Of a stretch of DNA of 64,000 nucleotides, positions 26,278 to 38,945 are shown in pieces. How positions within the stretch are numbered: position 1 is the first letter of the stretch; the number at the start of each line of letters is the position of its first letter. This stretch comes from Atopsyche davidsoni (Eukaryota; Arthropoda; Insecta; Trichoptera; Hydrobiosidae). A model generated the notes under the pieces. The model saw only the letters and a program-made list of their open reading frames with translations. It searched no databases and had not been told where the DNA came from. The position numbers and the translations under genes are program-made. Location: NCBI GenBank assembly GCA_022113835.1, contig JAILWY010000010.1, positions 12,842,501-12,906,500 on the forward strand. The letters run 5' to 3'.

Positions 26278-26486
26278 ATATTAATAAATATATATTATTA
26301 AAATGAAAAATATTGGTGACCATAATCATGAAAGTTGTCTATGTCATATATTTCTTGTATCGAGATATTTGATATTTTACCTTAGAATAAATTAATAATA
26401 TATAGTGTAACATTGTAATTTTGAATTTTATTAGATTTGAATAGTGAAAATTTAACCATCGTTTTGTTTCTTCGTCAGTGCCGTCT
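25736..26486. other. DEF8 upstream region
   Basis: Holds the presumed DEF8 promoter or 5' UTR (reading leftward) and a compound (CA)n(TA)n microsatellite at 26237-26278. No TATA box or CpG island is evident close to the start codon. Confidence 0.5.
26237..26278. repeat. compound (CA)n(TA)n microsatellite
   Basis: About 11 CA units followed by about 9 TA units. Confidence 0.95.
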
Positions 26487-26502
26487 TCGTTTTGTTTCTT
26501 CG
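26459..26502. repeat. 28-bp tandem duplication at the LINE 5' junction
   Basis: TCGTTTTGTTTCTTCG occurs at 26459-26474 and again at 26487-26502, 28 bp apart, exactly where recognisable LINE sequence starts. This fits microhomology or template jumping at 5' truncation, or a pre-existing short repeat. Confidence 0.7.
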
Positions 26503-27556
26503 AAAACGCCTTCAACAGTGCCTCATGGGACATCATCCTCGGAGCCTTAGAGAATAAGCGCATCTCTGCCTACCTCCGCCGGACCATCGCCAGCTACTTC
26601 GAGGACCGTGTCGTCCGTTACTCCACAGCAGGTGCCCCCCCAGCCGCGAGACACCTCACGTGCGGAGTCCCGCAAGGTTCCGTCCTCGGAACATTACTGT
26701 GGAATGTGATGTATGATGCGGTACTAAACACGGAGCTGCCGGAGGGAACGGAGGAAATAGGATTTGCTGATGACATTGGCGTTGTCGTCGCAGCAAAAAC
26801 CGTTAGCGAACTGGAGGCAAGAACTAACGAAGCCCTCAGGAGAATCTCCCACAGCCTTGCGGAGAATAGATTAGAAGACGACTGCCACAAGATGGAAGCG
26901 GTGATGCTCTGTGGCAGACGGAAATACCCCACACCTAACATCAACGTGGGTGGGGCACAAATAGTACCGCAGAGGTCCGCCCGATATCTGGGCGTGTACT
27001 TCGACACCTCGCTGAAGTACACGGACCACATACGACGGACCACTCGGAGGGCAGATGTCACCGAGACTTGGCAACAGCGATGGGCGGCATCCACCAAAGG
27101 GCGTTGGACGCGAAGGCTCATACGGAGTCGTCTCCTTAGCCGAAAAGACCATGACCCGAAGGGAGGAGCTCGCGAGGCAACGCAAACTAGCTCCATAGCT
27201 CCGACCTGAGGAGAAGCCCACGGACAAGATAAGAACGAAGCTGAAGAGTATCGAGAGCTGAAGAGCACGAGACACCATTTTCATGCTTTTCAGCTTTCAT
27301 GTTTTTCAGCGCATCAACCAACGGAGACGCTGTCTCCATAGATAGTAAGGGACGAATGTCAGAGACGAATAGAAGGGAGAGGAGGCAGACTGGGGAACAG
27401 CGAAAAGTGCGCTCCCTGAGAAACCCCCCCTCACGAATGAATGAATTGTGTATGATTATTGTATTATTATTGTATATTACATATAAAAAGACCAGCTGTC
27501 GGCACCCGGAAGTAGTATTACAGCGCTGCCCGGGGCCGACAGTATTAAAAAAAAAA
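26487..27556 (+). mobile_element. R1-clade non-LTR retrotransposon, 5'-truncated and internally deleted
   Basis: The + strand reads a reverse-transcriptase fragment (open 26478-27209). It begins at ENAFNSASW (domain 3 region), then CGVPQGSVLGTLLWN and the catalytic FADD, then RYLGVYFDTSLKYTDHI. After RRTTRRADV it jumps to TETWQQRWAASTKGRWTRRLI, which in R1-like elements lies well over 100 residues further on, so the thumb region is deleted. The tail after that is non-homologous and stops at 27207-27209. About 340 bp of 3' UTR follow, ending in a stem (27496-27503 with 27535-27542) and an A10 tract (27547-27556), the expected poly(A) end. GC content (over 50%) contrasts with the surroundings. 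Dead copy; the endonuclease and ORF1 are absent. Confidence 0.85.
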
Positions 27557-29970
27557 GGCTTTTACCATAGTAAGTTTTGAAATTTTAAAAATTTTCCTCA
27601 AAAACTGAAGGGATATAAGGTAATAAGTATATAATTTCTTTATGTTTTTCTTTCGTTTCTAGCTTATTAGTGGTGTATAATGAAAGTGAGTTAATTAGGA
27701 GGTAAGTATTTTATTTCTGTATATTTTTGGTATTCCACTTGTCAGTGAAAAAATTGTTTTACCGAAAGTGGATTTTTCTTACATACTTATCCATCGATTC
27801 ATAGTTATTTTCATTTCTATCAATCCAAAATTATGAATAATTGGTAGAAAGGAATGACTATATACCAAAAAAATATGGTATATTTTTGAAGAGTAAATTT
27901 TCATTTACGTCAGTGTTACTTGAATGATACAATTTTGACCTAAACCGGCTACGTTGTAGGCTATTACGTGTTTCAAAGTACATAGTTATATTCTTTATAT
28001 GCATGACGCCACTTCCTGTGCATCTCTTGAATTTTTGACTTGGACCACTTTCAAAATTATCACTAAATGAATTCCCAAATCATGACTCATTTTTGAAAAT
28101 TTTGCAATAAAAACAGGTGATTAATTAAGTTTAATAATAATTGCAATATTTAAAATAATAAATTATTTTGACTATTTTCATATGGGCACATTTGTTAAGA
28201 ATGATGACATATAAAATTATTAGTACTACAAATTTAAATAAGTATATTCATAGTTACCAAATCGAATGTTAGAGATTACAAGGGAAGATGAGCGGGTCAT
28301 ATTGTGTGATTTTGAATTTTTCGGACCTTTGAATTCTGGGTCCTACGCTATTTGTAGCCTTAAATCAATAAAGTAGTGCATCTGTAATGTTTGCAAATTA
28401 TGACACTTAATTAAATTGTTGAATTTAAGGGAAGTCCAATATAGTAACGATTGAAAATAAAACCAATTTTTTTTTAAATTAAGATTGGAAAACCCGACCT
28501 CTTAATTGCTCATATTAAGGTTTTTATAACAGTGAAACAAAAACAATCACATATTTAGAAAGTTAGCTGCAGTGAACACTCATATCACCCTGTAGCGGCG
28601 CCAACTACGCTGTACTCGCTTCCGTAACACCCTGTGTCTTGATTATATTCAACTTACGCTAATTACGCTTGGAACACCTGGTAGGGAAGTTTTTGTTTAT
28701 ACGTATGATATTCAATTGTATACTCAACTTTGTGGCCATACTGTGTTTTGTGCATGTAGTAAAGTAATGCTTAATTGTCATTTAACATCATACTAATTAT
28801 ATTAAACTATGCTTTGAACAAATATATAAATATACTTAAAGTGATATTCTTATCGTTAATATTTTAGTTCGGAATATTGGTATAAAAAAATATGTGAAGA
28901 AAACTACATAAAAATAATTATCGTAAGCCTTCCATCAATGAATATTTTAAATATATACATGTTTTAAAAATGCGTATATATTTATTTTGAGTTTTTTTAA
29001 AATAAGCTAAGTTAAGATTTTGGGTTAAAAGTTAAATAACATGTACCTCGGAACAATAAACAATGTCGAACATTTAATTAGTTTAATATACAATGTTTAT
29101 CATAAATTAATAACAAAGCAACTTTTTAAAAACCTTAAACTTAAGTTAAACAGATATTAAACTACAAAATTAATATTTTCTCCAAAAAGGTTAAATTCAA
29201 TGTATTTTCCGGCGCTTTGGTAAGCTTTTGTGACTGACACGGCACTCATAAGAGTAGGCATTGTGTTCAAGAGAAGAAAAAAAACATAAAAAATAGATAG
29301 ATTATTTTTTTGCCTGAAATTTGTTACATTACTTATTTAGTATTAAGCTTTTACGTAATATGTAACGTTTGTAAAGAATAATGGCGTGGGACTTGTGAAG
29401 GTTTGCTTTAAAAATAAGCTTGTTTTTGTTATTTAGTTTTAGTATTATATCGAAATAATGTTTTATTTGCTAAGTAAAGAAATATAAAGCCGAGACGAAT
29501 GAGACAAGTCTTTTATGTCGTAGAAATTTGTAGACTTTTGTTTTGTATTTATTTTAAATCAAGATCATGAAACGAAGAAATACACTGACAAGTGAAATGG
29601 TTTTTTTGGCTCTCTCCTCGGTTCTGCCATGAATATAAAATCAACATTAAGCGATATATCTTCATAAGAGGTCGATCGTCTGCATCGTTGTTGTACAAAT
29701 AAACTTGAATTTTGAAGTATTCCACTTCTATGAGAAACATGTTCTACGCTATATACTTGCTCCTATATTAAAAAGTTTTAGAGGATTTACACCTGGAATA
29801 TAAATATATATATATAAATACGAGTGTGTGTGTGTGAGGATATAATATGATAGTAGTAAATATAGCCTTAGAGTATTTGAAAAATAAATTAGCAACTATC
29901 TGTTAGTGGCTAAGGTTGAACTATAGAAATGATGAGAATAAATCGCACACAACATTTTAATGTTTACCTT
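27557..29970. other. AT-rich intergenic sequence
   Basis: No gene recognised. A GC-richer patch at about 28585-28690 (CCTGTAGCGGCGCCAACTA onward) stands out in otherwise AT-rich sequence. Confidence 0.5.
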
Positions 29971-29974
29971 TGAG

Positions 29975-30185
29975 GCTGTGTGAGATTCCTAGAACAAAGC
30001 CAGTGTATTTTTCGTTTAAAATTCACCGCGCGGCCATTTCTTAATCGGATTATAGTCGCACACCGCAGTCGCGGATGTTCGTACTTACATCACAGTTTGC
30101 AGTTTATTGTTGGATCTTTAGCGGCGTTTTATTCGCCGAGCTCTACTTGTCGCGCTCCCGGGCGTGTAATAAGCCTGATTAAAAA
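29975..30185. promoter_or_regulatory. candidate regulatory island with palindromic K50 homeodomain site
   Basis: A CpG-rich island of about 200 bp in the gene desert. It holds TAATCGGATTA (30042-30052), the reverse complement of TAATCCGATTA, the palindromic P3 dimer site of K50 paired-class homeodomains (Otx/Goosecoid type). It also has GCCAT (30033-30037) and TTTTATTCG. Regulatory role is inferred from motif content only. Confidence 0.35.
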
Positions 30186-30454
30186 TATAAATGAAAATAT
30201 CATGTTTGTAAGATCTTAAAAATGTAAAATTAAGAATTTCATTAACAATCGATATCCATTTCACAAACCGCTTTTTTAATTATTTTTCCACAAAAATGTT
30301 ATTTTTTTTTATTATGATTGTGTACTCTTTACATACTATGGATACTCTTTTAAATTAAAGCGGCGATATATTGTATTTTTTTAATTAAAAAGAATCTATA
30401 TTATATTGTTTATGTAAGGTAATTTTTGCACAAGTACAAATAAACGCTTTTCGT

Positions 30455-30690
30455 TAAAAGGACATGACTCGAAAAGGTAGGCATTATTCCATAGGCCGAG
30501 TGATGTCACACCGCATGATGAACGATGCGACCGTCGCGGCGTCTTATCTGCCATTTTGTGTACAACCACTGCCATGTTTTTGTGCCGCCATCTTGGAAGC
30601 GCGGAAAATGACCCTTTTTGCCTCACGCGATCAATCATTCGAGGAATGCATTGCGATGGTTGGGTTTTTGATGGTTGACCGCTGACCAAG
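30455..30690. promoter_or_regulatory. candidate regulatory island with YY1/PHO sites
   Basis: A CpG-containing island with three GCCAT cores in 42 bp (30550-30554, 30571-30575, 30587-30591). The last lies in GCCGCCATCTTGG (30584-30596), the consensus of YY1 and its fly homologue PHO. Open frames on both strands (73 and 109 codons) have no recognisable domain. Confidence 0.35.
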
Positions 30691-33600
30691 GCGTCCTTTG
30701 GAAAGAAGATATTTTTATTCTTCACTTCAGACTATTAATTTTCCATCAACATACCCCATACTTTCTAAAATTATAATTTCGCTAGTACAAATCATCAAAA
30801 ACTGTTTATAAATCGATATTTTACTACTTTGGTACAGCTGTTCAGAAACATTCACATCTATGATGTAAAAAAAAAATTAAATGTTCTAGTTGTCTACAAC
30901 CAGTAATCATACTTAATGTTATTTTTACAAGGGGATGGACCAAACAGAAAAGCCACAGTTGAATTAAATAAATTTCCATTTCACGTTCAATGAGCTCACA
31001 TTGCAAACTCGGGAAAAACTCTCATTTGTGATAATCACTAAGATCTTTTATCCACCATATTCTTGTATAAATAGCTTCGCTTTGAGATATGATCTTTCAT
31101 AATCATAATTTGGACCAATTCCTAAAATTGGTTCACGCTGTTTTGAAAATTATTAACTCTATTTAAGTTTTAAGATAAATCAAATATTAAGTTTATTAAC
31201 AGTAAAGCATTTAAGTTTATCTAAAATGTCAGTAAATATTTTTAGTAAGGATTATTTTCTTATTTTTTTATAAAGGAAATTTGTATACAAAGGTACTTGA
31301 CTGAGTATTTCGAGCCGGCTACAACACTTGGCAAGCAATTTTAGTTCTTAGGACGCTTGTCGGGATTTGACGTGAAGGGTCAATTTGGCTTGTCAGACAC
31401 TGTTTTAGAGTGTTCAGAATTGTCGCTTCATTTAATCAACACGAAATGAATTTATTATATAAGTGAAGTCAAACACAAATACCCACATTTTAAGAAAAAA
31501 AATCGAGTTTTTATTTGTTTTTGAAGACACAATGGTACATGAAAAATAGATAAGACATCGAAGAATGGATTAAATTATACATTTTTTTAATAAGAAAATT
31601 ATAATATTATATAACTTTGTAGATGAATTTTATAATCGGTGCACCGAAAATACTTCCACATTGTGCAATATACTATGAATAAATTTTACTATATACCGGT
31701 TTTTGATGTTTTATAATTATCATGTTAAGGGGATATATTTATGTGAGTTAGTCGCTATTTAAAGGGTGTTAATCAAGAAGTATTTCTGTTAATTATTTTA
31801 AGCCTTTATCTTTTCTTTTTTTATCCAAGCCTTTGATAGTAAGAAGAAAATTGCGTGGTGTAGTGTCTAGTCTCGTTTATCGTTTCCAGTACGGATTCCT
31901 ACCCTAGAAGCTTTTATGACTGACTCTTTCCTCTCTCAAAAGTGAAACACATGCATACATGATGGTTCCTACATTATTTTGTTGCCACAGTTTTTTTTGT
32001 ATGTAAAGATTCTCTAACTCATTTTTTAATAACGTAATTTGACCCTCGAATAGGCATTCTCGAGCAGTGTTTTTTCTGTAAAGTAGACGCAATCTTTTGC
32101 GAATAAAATAAACCTGTTTTTCATATAATTTTCATTATATAATTTTCTTACGTGTTCGGGTTTTAATTTCAAACTTTCTATTGATCTGGTATGACTTTGA
32201 GCGTCTCTAGCAAATATTTTTTTATAAAATAATATGTATACATGCATGTATCGCGATTCGACTGAAGGGCTTTGGAGGCTAAATTTTGAGTGATGAAAAC
32301 TTCTCACTCAAGGGCTTGCCATAGTTAGTATTTACAACAACGCTAACACGAGTATGTTGTGAGTTTATGTTTTTCTAATAATTCAAAGAGACGTCGTTTT
32401 CGCCGCTTCAGTACGCGGTAGGATTTTTAAAGCGCAAAAATAAATAAGGAGACACTCAGCTATAATTGCTACTCGAGCAATATAAAAGTCAACACGGCTC
32501 TACATTCACGATCTGGGGAAACCCTCGTAACTGACAAAAATAAATGACGCATAAAGATGAAATTCATTAAAAAAAATCTCTATCCAAAAATAAAACTGTT
32601 TACATCAAATGAACAGGAATAATACGAAACCATATTTTTGCAACAAAACAATAATCGTCATTAATTACATATCACACTTTTATCACACCTTACTTGTTTG
32701 CAAGTGATGAATGGATTATACTCAGTTGAATGTGGGAGGACTATTTCATTCTTATCAGTATTTTGAAGGAGACTGGAATGGTCGAATCGGGGTCGCAAAT
32801 CTAAAAAATCCACCTTGTTGTTAAAGCTATTGCCTATGAATAAACGAATTACGACTTACTAAGAAGGTTATGTTCTTCTAGATATGTTTAAGATTTACAA
32901 AGAATAAGTGTGGACGGTACTTACTTGGAATATCAAGCGACTGATAAGTAAGGTCGGTAAATTCTATATGATTAAAAGAAGACCAAAGACATGAAAATAA
33001 AGTTGACTCTTAAGTGTAAGCTCCAAGCGTCGTGTGCACTACTCCGTCTGCTCAGGTGAGATTGCGATACAGTTTTCTTTGAAATGCAGAAAGGACGTCA
33101 CCCCCAGGGACGGGCAGAAATGTATTAATACGACGGAAGTATCTGTAATTACTACCGTAGTATATGAAATATATAAATTTTTCTTCGGGATTTATAAAAT
33201 AATCTGATTTTATGAATCTATATTTGCTTTTTCTATTTTTACTACTTATTTACTATATTTTTTTTTACTTACCTATCTCAAAATTCCTGAAAGACTAATT
33301 GGTTTTTCTTTTGGTATTTAATTATGATATCAAAATTAATATTTAGTAAAAAATATTAATACGTAATTTAATATTGTGGACAATCTTTATTGTTCAGTAG
33401 CTATTGCTTTGGTCATTTAAAAATTTGTCTCTTTTATTTCGTTTTTTTAGTCTGCAGGGGGATTTATTTCTCCAAGCTTATGTACTAAAACCCGCTAAAA
33501 GGAGCAAAGTAACACACTCATAGTGTGTGGGATATTTTCAGGTCATGATTGAACTGCGACTGGCTTCATACAATATAAAGTTGAATAGGGTGTTTCAGGG

Positions 33601-36050
33601 TGGGCGGTAAATACTTAAAGGGGTTGGTTATTGGGGAGACCAGACACTGCGAGCTGGAGTGGGTATTTTTAGGTACGTCTCCTGTATTCCTTTGATCTTG
33701 GATACACATTGAGATCGATTTGGGTGGTAGTTAAACAAATACTTAGGCTCCGAAGAACTTTGGAATCAATGCGTTATCAAAGCTGTGATGCATAAAAGTA
33801 TTGAGAATTACGCCTGTTTTAAATGTAATTTTTCGAAAATACATATATTTTTTATTTAATCAGCTATTGAAGAAAAGTTTTATTTTTCGTGGCCATTTTT
33901 TTGTTACTGGAAGCTTTTTGTAACACTAAACCAAAGCAACCCTAGGTCATCAGCTTTGGGTTAGTTTGCATATTGATTGTTATCACAATATTTAATTCAG
34001 GAAATGGTTTGTTTTTAGAAACGTTATGTCATTCATACCAGAGAAACGCGCTATTTTATCAGTTAGGTTTGTCATAATAATCATCATAAACCGCTTTTAT
34101 TTAAACCACTGCAGAACGAAAGTCATATTTTCAGTCTTTGGTTTTGAATCAAAGCTGGTTTAGACGATAATAAAAAACTATTGGTTATCATTAATTAGTT
34201 TCTGAACCAATTACATTATAGTATACGTTAAAAAAAGTAACGTCAAATTCTAAACCAAAAGTTAGTTATTTTCCTTGGGATAACAAAAAAAATATTTGGT
34301 TAAGGCACCGCCTCATGTAAAATGGTATTTGGAAGATGGCTTATTAACTTTCAAAGTAAATAACCGTCTTAATGCTACTTCCTAAGATAATCCTTTGATT
34401 ACCATCTCTTTCGATAGCCGAAGGGATGTGCAATGCCTCACGATACTGAGTTCATATCCTTCCTTTCATGCTCTGTAAAGTGTGATAAGGTTCACAGATC
34501 CTTGCAATAGATTATTAACTAGAATAATCTCAAATACTTATTACATTTTACTAACTTACTATAGTATATTTGTAAACGCATTGATGTCAATGAAGCAATC
34601 GTATATCACCGGATATCAAATTTACAACTGTTGTAGTTATGTGGATTTTTTTTAAATTGAACAATTTGTATTGACACGCTAAAACAAATATTTTTTCAAA
34701 TCTTATGGATATTTAGACCCAAAGTATTTCATACTAATATCAATGAAAAGGAGGGGATAGATGTGATCCTAAAATATATGATGAAGAAAATAGCCAAAGA
34801 AAACAACGCGGCAGAGAATGCTGTTAATAGATCGATACGGACCAATAATTATGAGACGGTGCATGTTTATCCATAAAACGTAACGTAGAAAATCATGTAA
34901 AGGAGTTTTTAAAATATTTAAATTTAAACAAAAACAATATACCAAATAAGAAATCATTTTTATGAAAAGATTTGTTACCATAGCTTTTTTTCCATTGTGG
35001 TCACATAATCGTATAAATAGTCCGAGCATTTCATTAAGTGTTTTGTTTGGGATTTAAATGCTTTAAAACAATTCAGTGTACGCAGACAGCCATTAACCCT
35101 TAGAGTACCACCGGTCAATAAGCCGTCTTAGTGCCTGCTCTCCCAAGCAAACACAGAGCATAAACAAAACGTGAAAGGGTCAAGCCAATTCCTCGTACCA
35201 AAACGTGCTTATCAAAAGAAAAACAAATAGATGAAACAATTGATCGGAAGTTCAAAGATTCAGTTTATACCCAAAGCTCTATTTTTAAAGTTTATTTTAA
35301 GCATGGAAAAACTAATGGCAACATTTTTTTCGTTCCATGTATTCCACTTAGCCATCCTTAAAACGCCAAAACCATTGCCTTGTAATCAAGTAGTTGGCAT
35401 GTTTTTCTACTTTTAGTTTGGATTTCAGCCATTATGTTTTTTCAATGTCTAAAAAAGTTGCTGGATATAAAAATCTTTTCTCATACAAATTTTCTGTGAT
35501 GAGATTTTTTGTTTGATATTATTAAAGTTATGCCTTACTAAAGTAATTTTTATATTTTTCATAATGCATTCAATAAGTTCGCTGAGAAATTGATGGCGCG
35601 CATTCAATTAAGAAGAAGCATAAAATATTAATGTATTTTATGAGAATAATTATTTGGAGGAATCCATCCAACGAAAAGTTAAAAACAGTGATGAATAAAG
35701 TTTCTCATGTTGAAGTAGAGTTGAAGAGAGGTTTCATGGGAAATTTTCTAGTGGTATGCTTTATTCGATTTTTTATTCAAAAGCATCGATATTGTGAGTT
35801 CAGTGAGAAAATTATTTCTTTAGAAGTAAATTTATAATTTACATACAAAATTGAGGTGAAAGATGGTTTGCTGCAGCAATTAAGCCATGAAGTTCTTCTT
35901 ATTAAAAAATGGTTTTATAACATATTCATTAAAAAGCACGTTATAAATTTTGTATCAAAAGAAACTGAAGCAATGTTTTCTGTTACCCAGTCAGCTGCGG
36001 AGCCAAGAATTTGAAGCATTAACAGCTCAGGAGGTCTTAATTTTTAGTTT
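30691..36050. other. AT-rich gene desert
   Basis: No credible exon or RNA gene. A possible small piggyBac-like remnant at 35093-35183 starts TTAACCCTTAGAGTACC and ends GTGAAAGGGTCAA. A short inverted repeat, CACACTCATAGTGTG, lies near 33512. Confidence 0.5.
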
Positions 36051-36054
36051 GCAT

Positions 36055-36190
36055 ACCCGGTTTTAATTCTCGGGTACATTCCCATCGCAATTCTCTCCAC
36101 TTGTTCGTCTAATTAGCAATTAGACTGTGCATCGTGGGCGTCCGCCTGAAATGCAAATTTCGCTACAGAACACTAGACGAGGTAAGGGAG
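36055..36190. promoter_or_regulatory. candidate regulatory island: mirrored homeodomain pair and octamer
   Basis: GTCTAATTAGCAATTAGAC (36107-36125) is a perfect 8+3+8 inverted repeat with an AATTAG-type homeodomain core in each arm. The POU octamer ATGCAAAT lies at 36151-36158. The surroundings are GC-richer than the flanks. Confidence 0.35.
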
Positions 36191-38866
36191 CCAAAAGTTA
36201 GTGAAATATTTAAGAATTATGATCCGAGGTTATATGCAAGAAAATATTAGCTTTTTGCTATGCTGTTGAGCTTGTGGTTTAATTTTCACATGCAGTTTTA
36301 TTTAGTAGAAATGCTGGATATTTTTGTCTCATCTCAATATCAATAATAATTACATAAACTTTGCAAAAATGACCAGATTGTTTATAATTGATTGAATAAC
36401 AGTTTTTATCAACTTAATGATTGAATCTTAATTTAAGTTTTTCATATGAAAAGGATCAACGTCTTTTAACAGTGCGGATGATAACAAAAAAACCATTTTT
36501 AAGAAATTACTAATAAAAAATTAATAAAAAAAATAGCCTGAGATCCCCGTACACGTATTTAATATTTAAATTGTTAAGGTTTTAAAACGTTTAAGTTGGT
36601 GATATTAATAAATAAATGCTTTCATTCAATTTGCGTAAAATATAATACACAACTAAAATCAAAATTTATTCAAAACTATTTTAATGTATTGTCACCCCAT
36701 TTGTATGAAAACCTGTCCATAATGGTAAATTGCGAAAAGCTACTTCTGTTCATCTCCTAAGTATAGTTTGTAAATAATTTGCATGAGTTAGCCTTGTTTA
36801 TAATGAATACTTTTTTGAAAAGAAAACAGAATCTAGTTCTCAAGAAGGTTTCAAATAAGAATCTCATTAAGAAAGTTGTGTAATGAGAAAAATATCTGAG
36901 ATAAATATTTTATATTATATAATATTAATATGTATCAATTAACCTATATTGGGCTTTAGTTAATCCTTTGGACTCCAGCGCTCGTGGTTCTAACCATCTT
37001 CAGTATAACCGCGTCGCGGCTGACCGCAGCAGTTAGCTTTATGAACCGAGTACCAAAAATGTAGCTTTAAAGTTTTAATAAGAGCAGTTTTATATAAATA
37101 GAGCTTTAATTGAAATATATTTATGAGTAAATAATGGGTTGCCTTTTTTGGCATAGATATTTCCACAGTGATATAAATTGTAATGTTTATGTAAAAAATG
37201 ATAATTGATATAATCTTTCAGTAAAATTAAGCAATATTTAAAAAAATATACGAGGTTACCTGTAAAAACCAAAGATTTTAACCATCACTTTAGATTTAGT
37301 TTTTAAGTGCTCGTTTAAAGATTATTTGTTTGGAAACAGTTTAAAACATGAAATTGTGATGTCATAACCATATGATGATATAACCATTCATAAAAATATA
37401 AAAAAAACAGTTTTTGTCAAATACACAATTGATTTCAATCCGGTATCAAACCCAAGTCGCTACTAATATAATAACCTTCTCGGATAGTAAATATTTGTAA
37501 AGATAGAACGCTAATACCTATTATAGTTTCAATATGACGACGAATGCGCTAAACTCAATCTTTCAGGGATGTGAAACTTTACAAAATTGAGTTTCAAAAT
37601 CTGCGGCAGTTTGTCAAAAAATACCCTGCTTTCATTGAGTGTGACCATAGTCAGATTGGTTTAGAATATATCGTCTGCCGTCTTGTCCAAAAAAGTTTCC
37701 GGCCTGAAACAATGAGCCGGAGCGAGGGCAGAAAGGCCCGCGGCTTGAGCCCCAGAGCAGCCCAATCCGGCTCTTGCGCTGCTCGCAATGCACGCACTCG
37801 CGGCGAGTTTCGCTTGACACGAGAAGACTTGAATCGGTTTTGGCAGTAGGGTACGATAAAGAATGGATACAGTATAATGCAGGTGTGTTTTATGCCACCA
37901 AATAAATGTTAAGAGTATGCAAGTTAATGTAAATCATACGTTCTACACGTATAATAGTAAGCATTAAATTATTAAACCATACCCGAATACTCGAAAAACA
38001 ATACCAAGGTATTGTAGATTGCCTGAAATTATATTTATAGAACCACACACACACATATACATAAATATTTAGTATAAAAATATAATTTTGTGAATATATC
38101 TTGAATGAACTAGTAAAACAAAAGGTGTATTACAAATTGCCTGAGTTCAGGCGTTTATGACATAAAGCAGAAAAATTTAATTTTTTACCAAGGTGCAAAA
38201 GTAATTAACAAACGTTAATCTTACATCATAACTAAATTTATTATGAACTTCTAAATAATAACAATTCTGAAAGTTACAATAACATTACTAAAATGTGTTT
38301 TGTATGTGATGGAATGCCAAATAATATTTTATAGGTAAATGTATTTTAAACGTCTTGAATTTCAAATCGAGAGACAGTTTCTCTAGAGTTTTATTGAAAT
38401 TGGAAAAAATTGTAAATATGGAGAAATTGATTCTGCGTTGCGAACTACTAATTTTCTATACATAATTATTATATCCACATCGCATCACATAGGATAGAAT
38501 TTTAATTAAATTAAATAGGAAAATATTTCTCCATCGGCTGTCATATCTTTAAGGGTTGGAACCAAAGTGGAAAAATTCTTCACACACTTGGTCCGGAAGT
38601 TGGAAACTTGGGGAGTTGAAGAGCTCTGGAATAGTTCAGTTGATTCGCTATGTCGGATCGAGGGACGGGCCGTATATAGAACCTTACTGCCGGGCTCTAT
38701 TGTTTCACTTCACCACCGGCCGCATCCGTACAGAGCACCTGCGTGTTTACCGCATCATAAAACTTGCGATCAATCTGACATATTGCTTTTTAAGTGCTCA
38801 TTTTGGCTAAAACACTTTTAAAGTAGTTCATTGAGTTTATATATATATATATATACACACACGCAA

Positions 38867-38945
<79 letters not shown>

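Noticed and set aside
26618..27284. Long open frames on the - strand (216 and 137 codons)
   Set aside because: Antisense shadows of the GC-rich LINE reverse-transcriptase fragment; no domain of their own.
37571..37849. 92-codon + strand frame with an Arg-rich end
   Set aside because: Half AT-rich, half GC island; no family likeness and no promoter or splice context.
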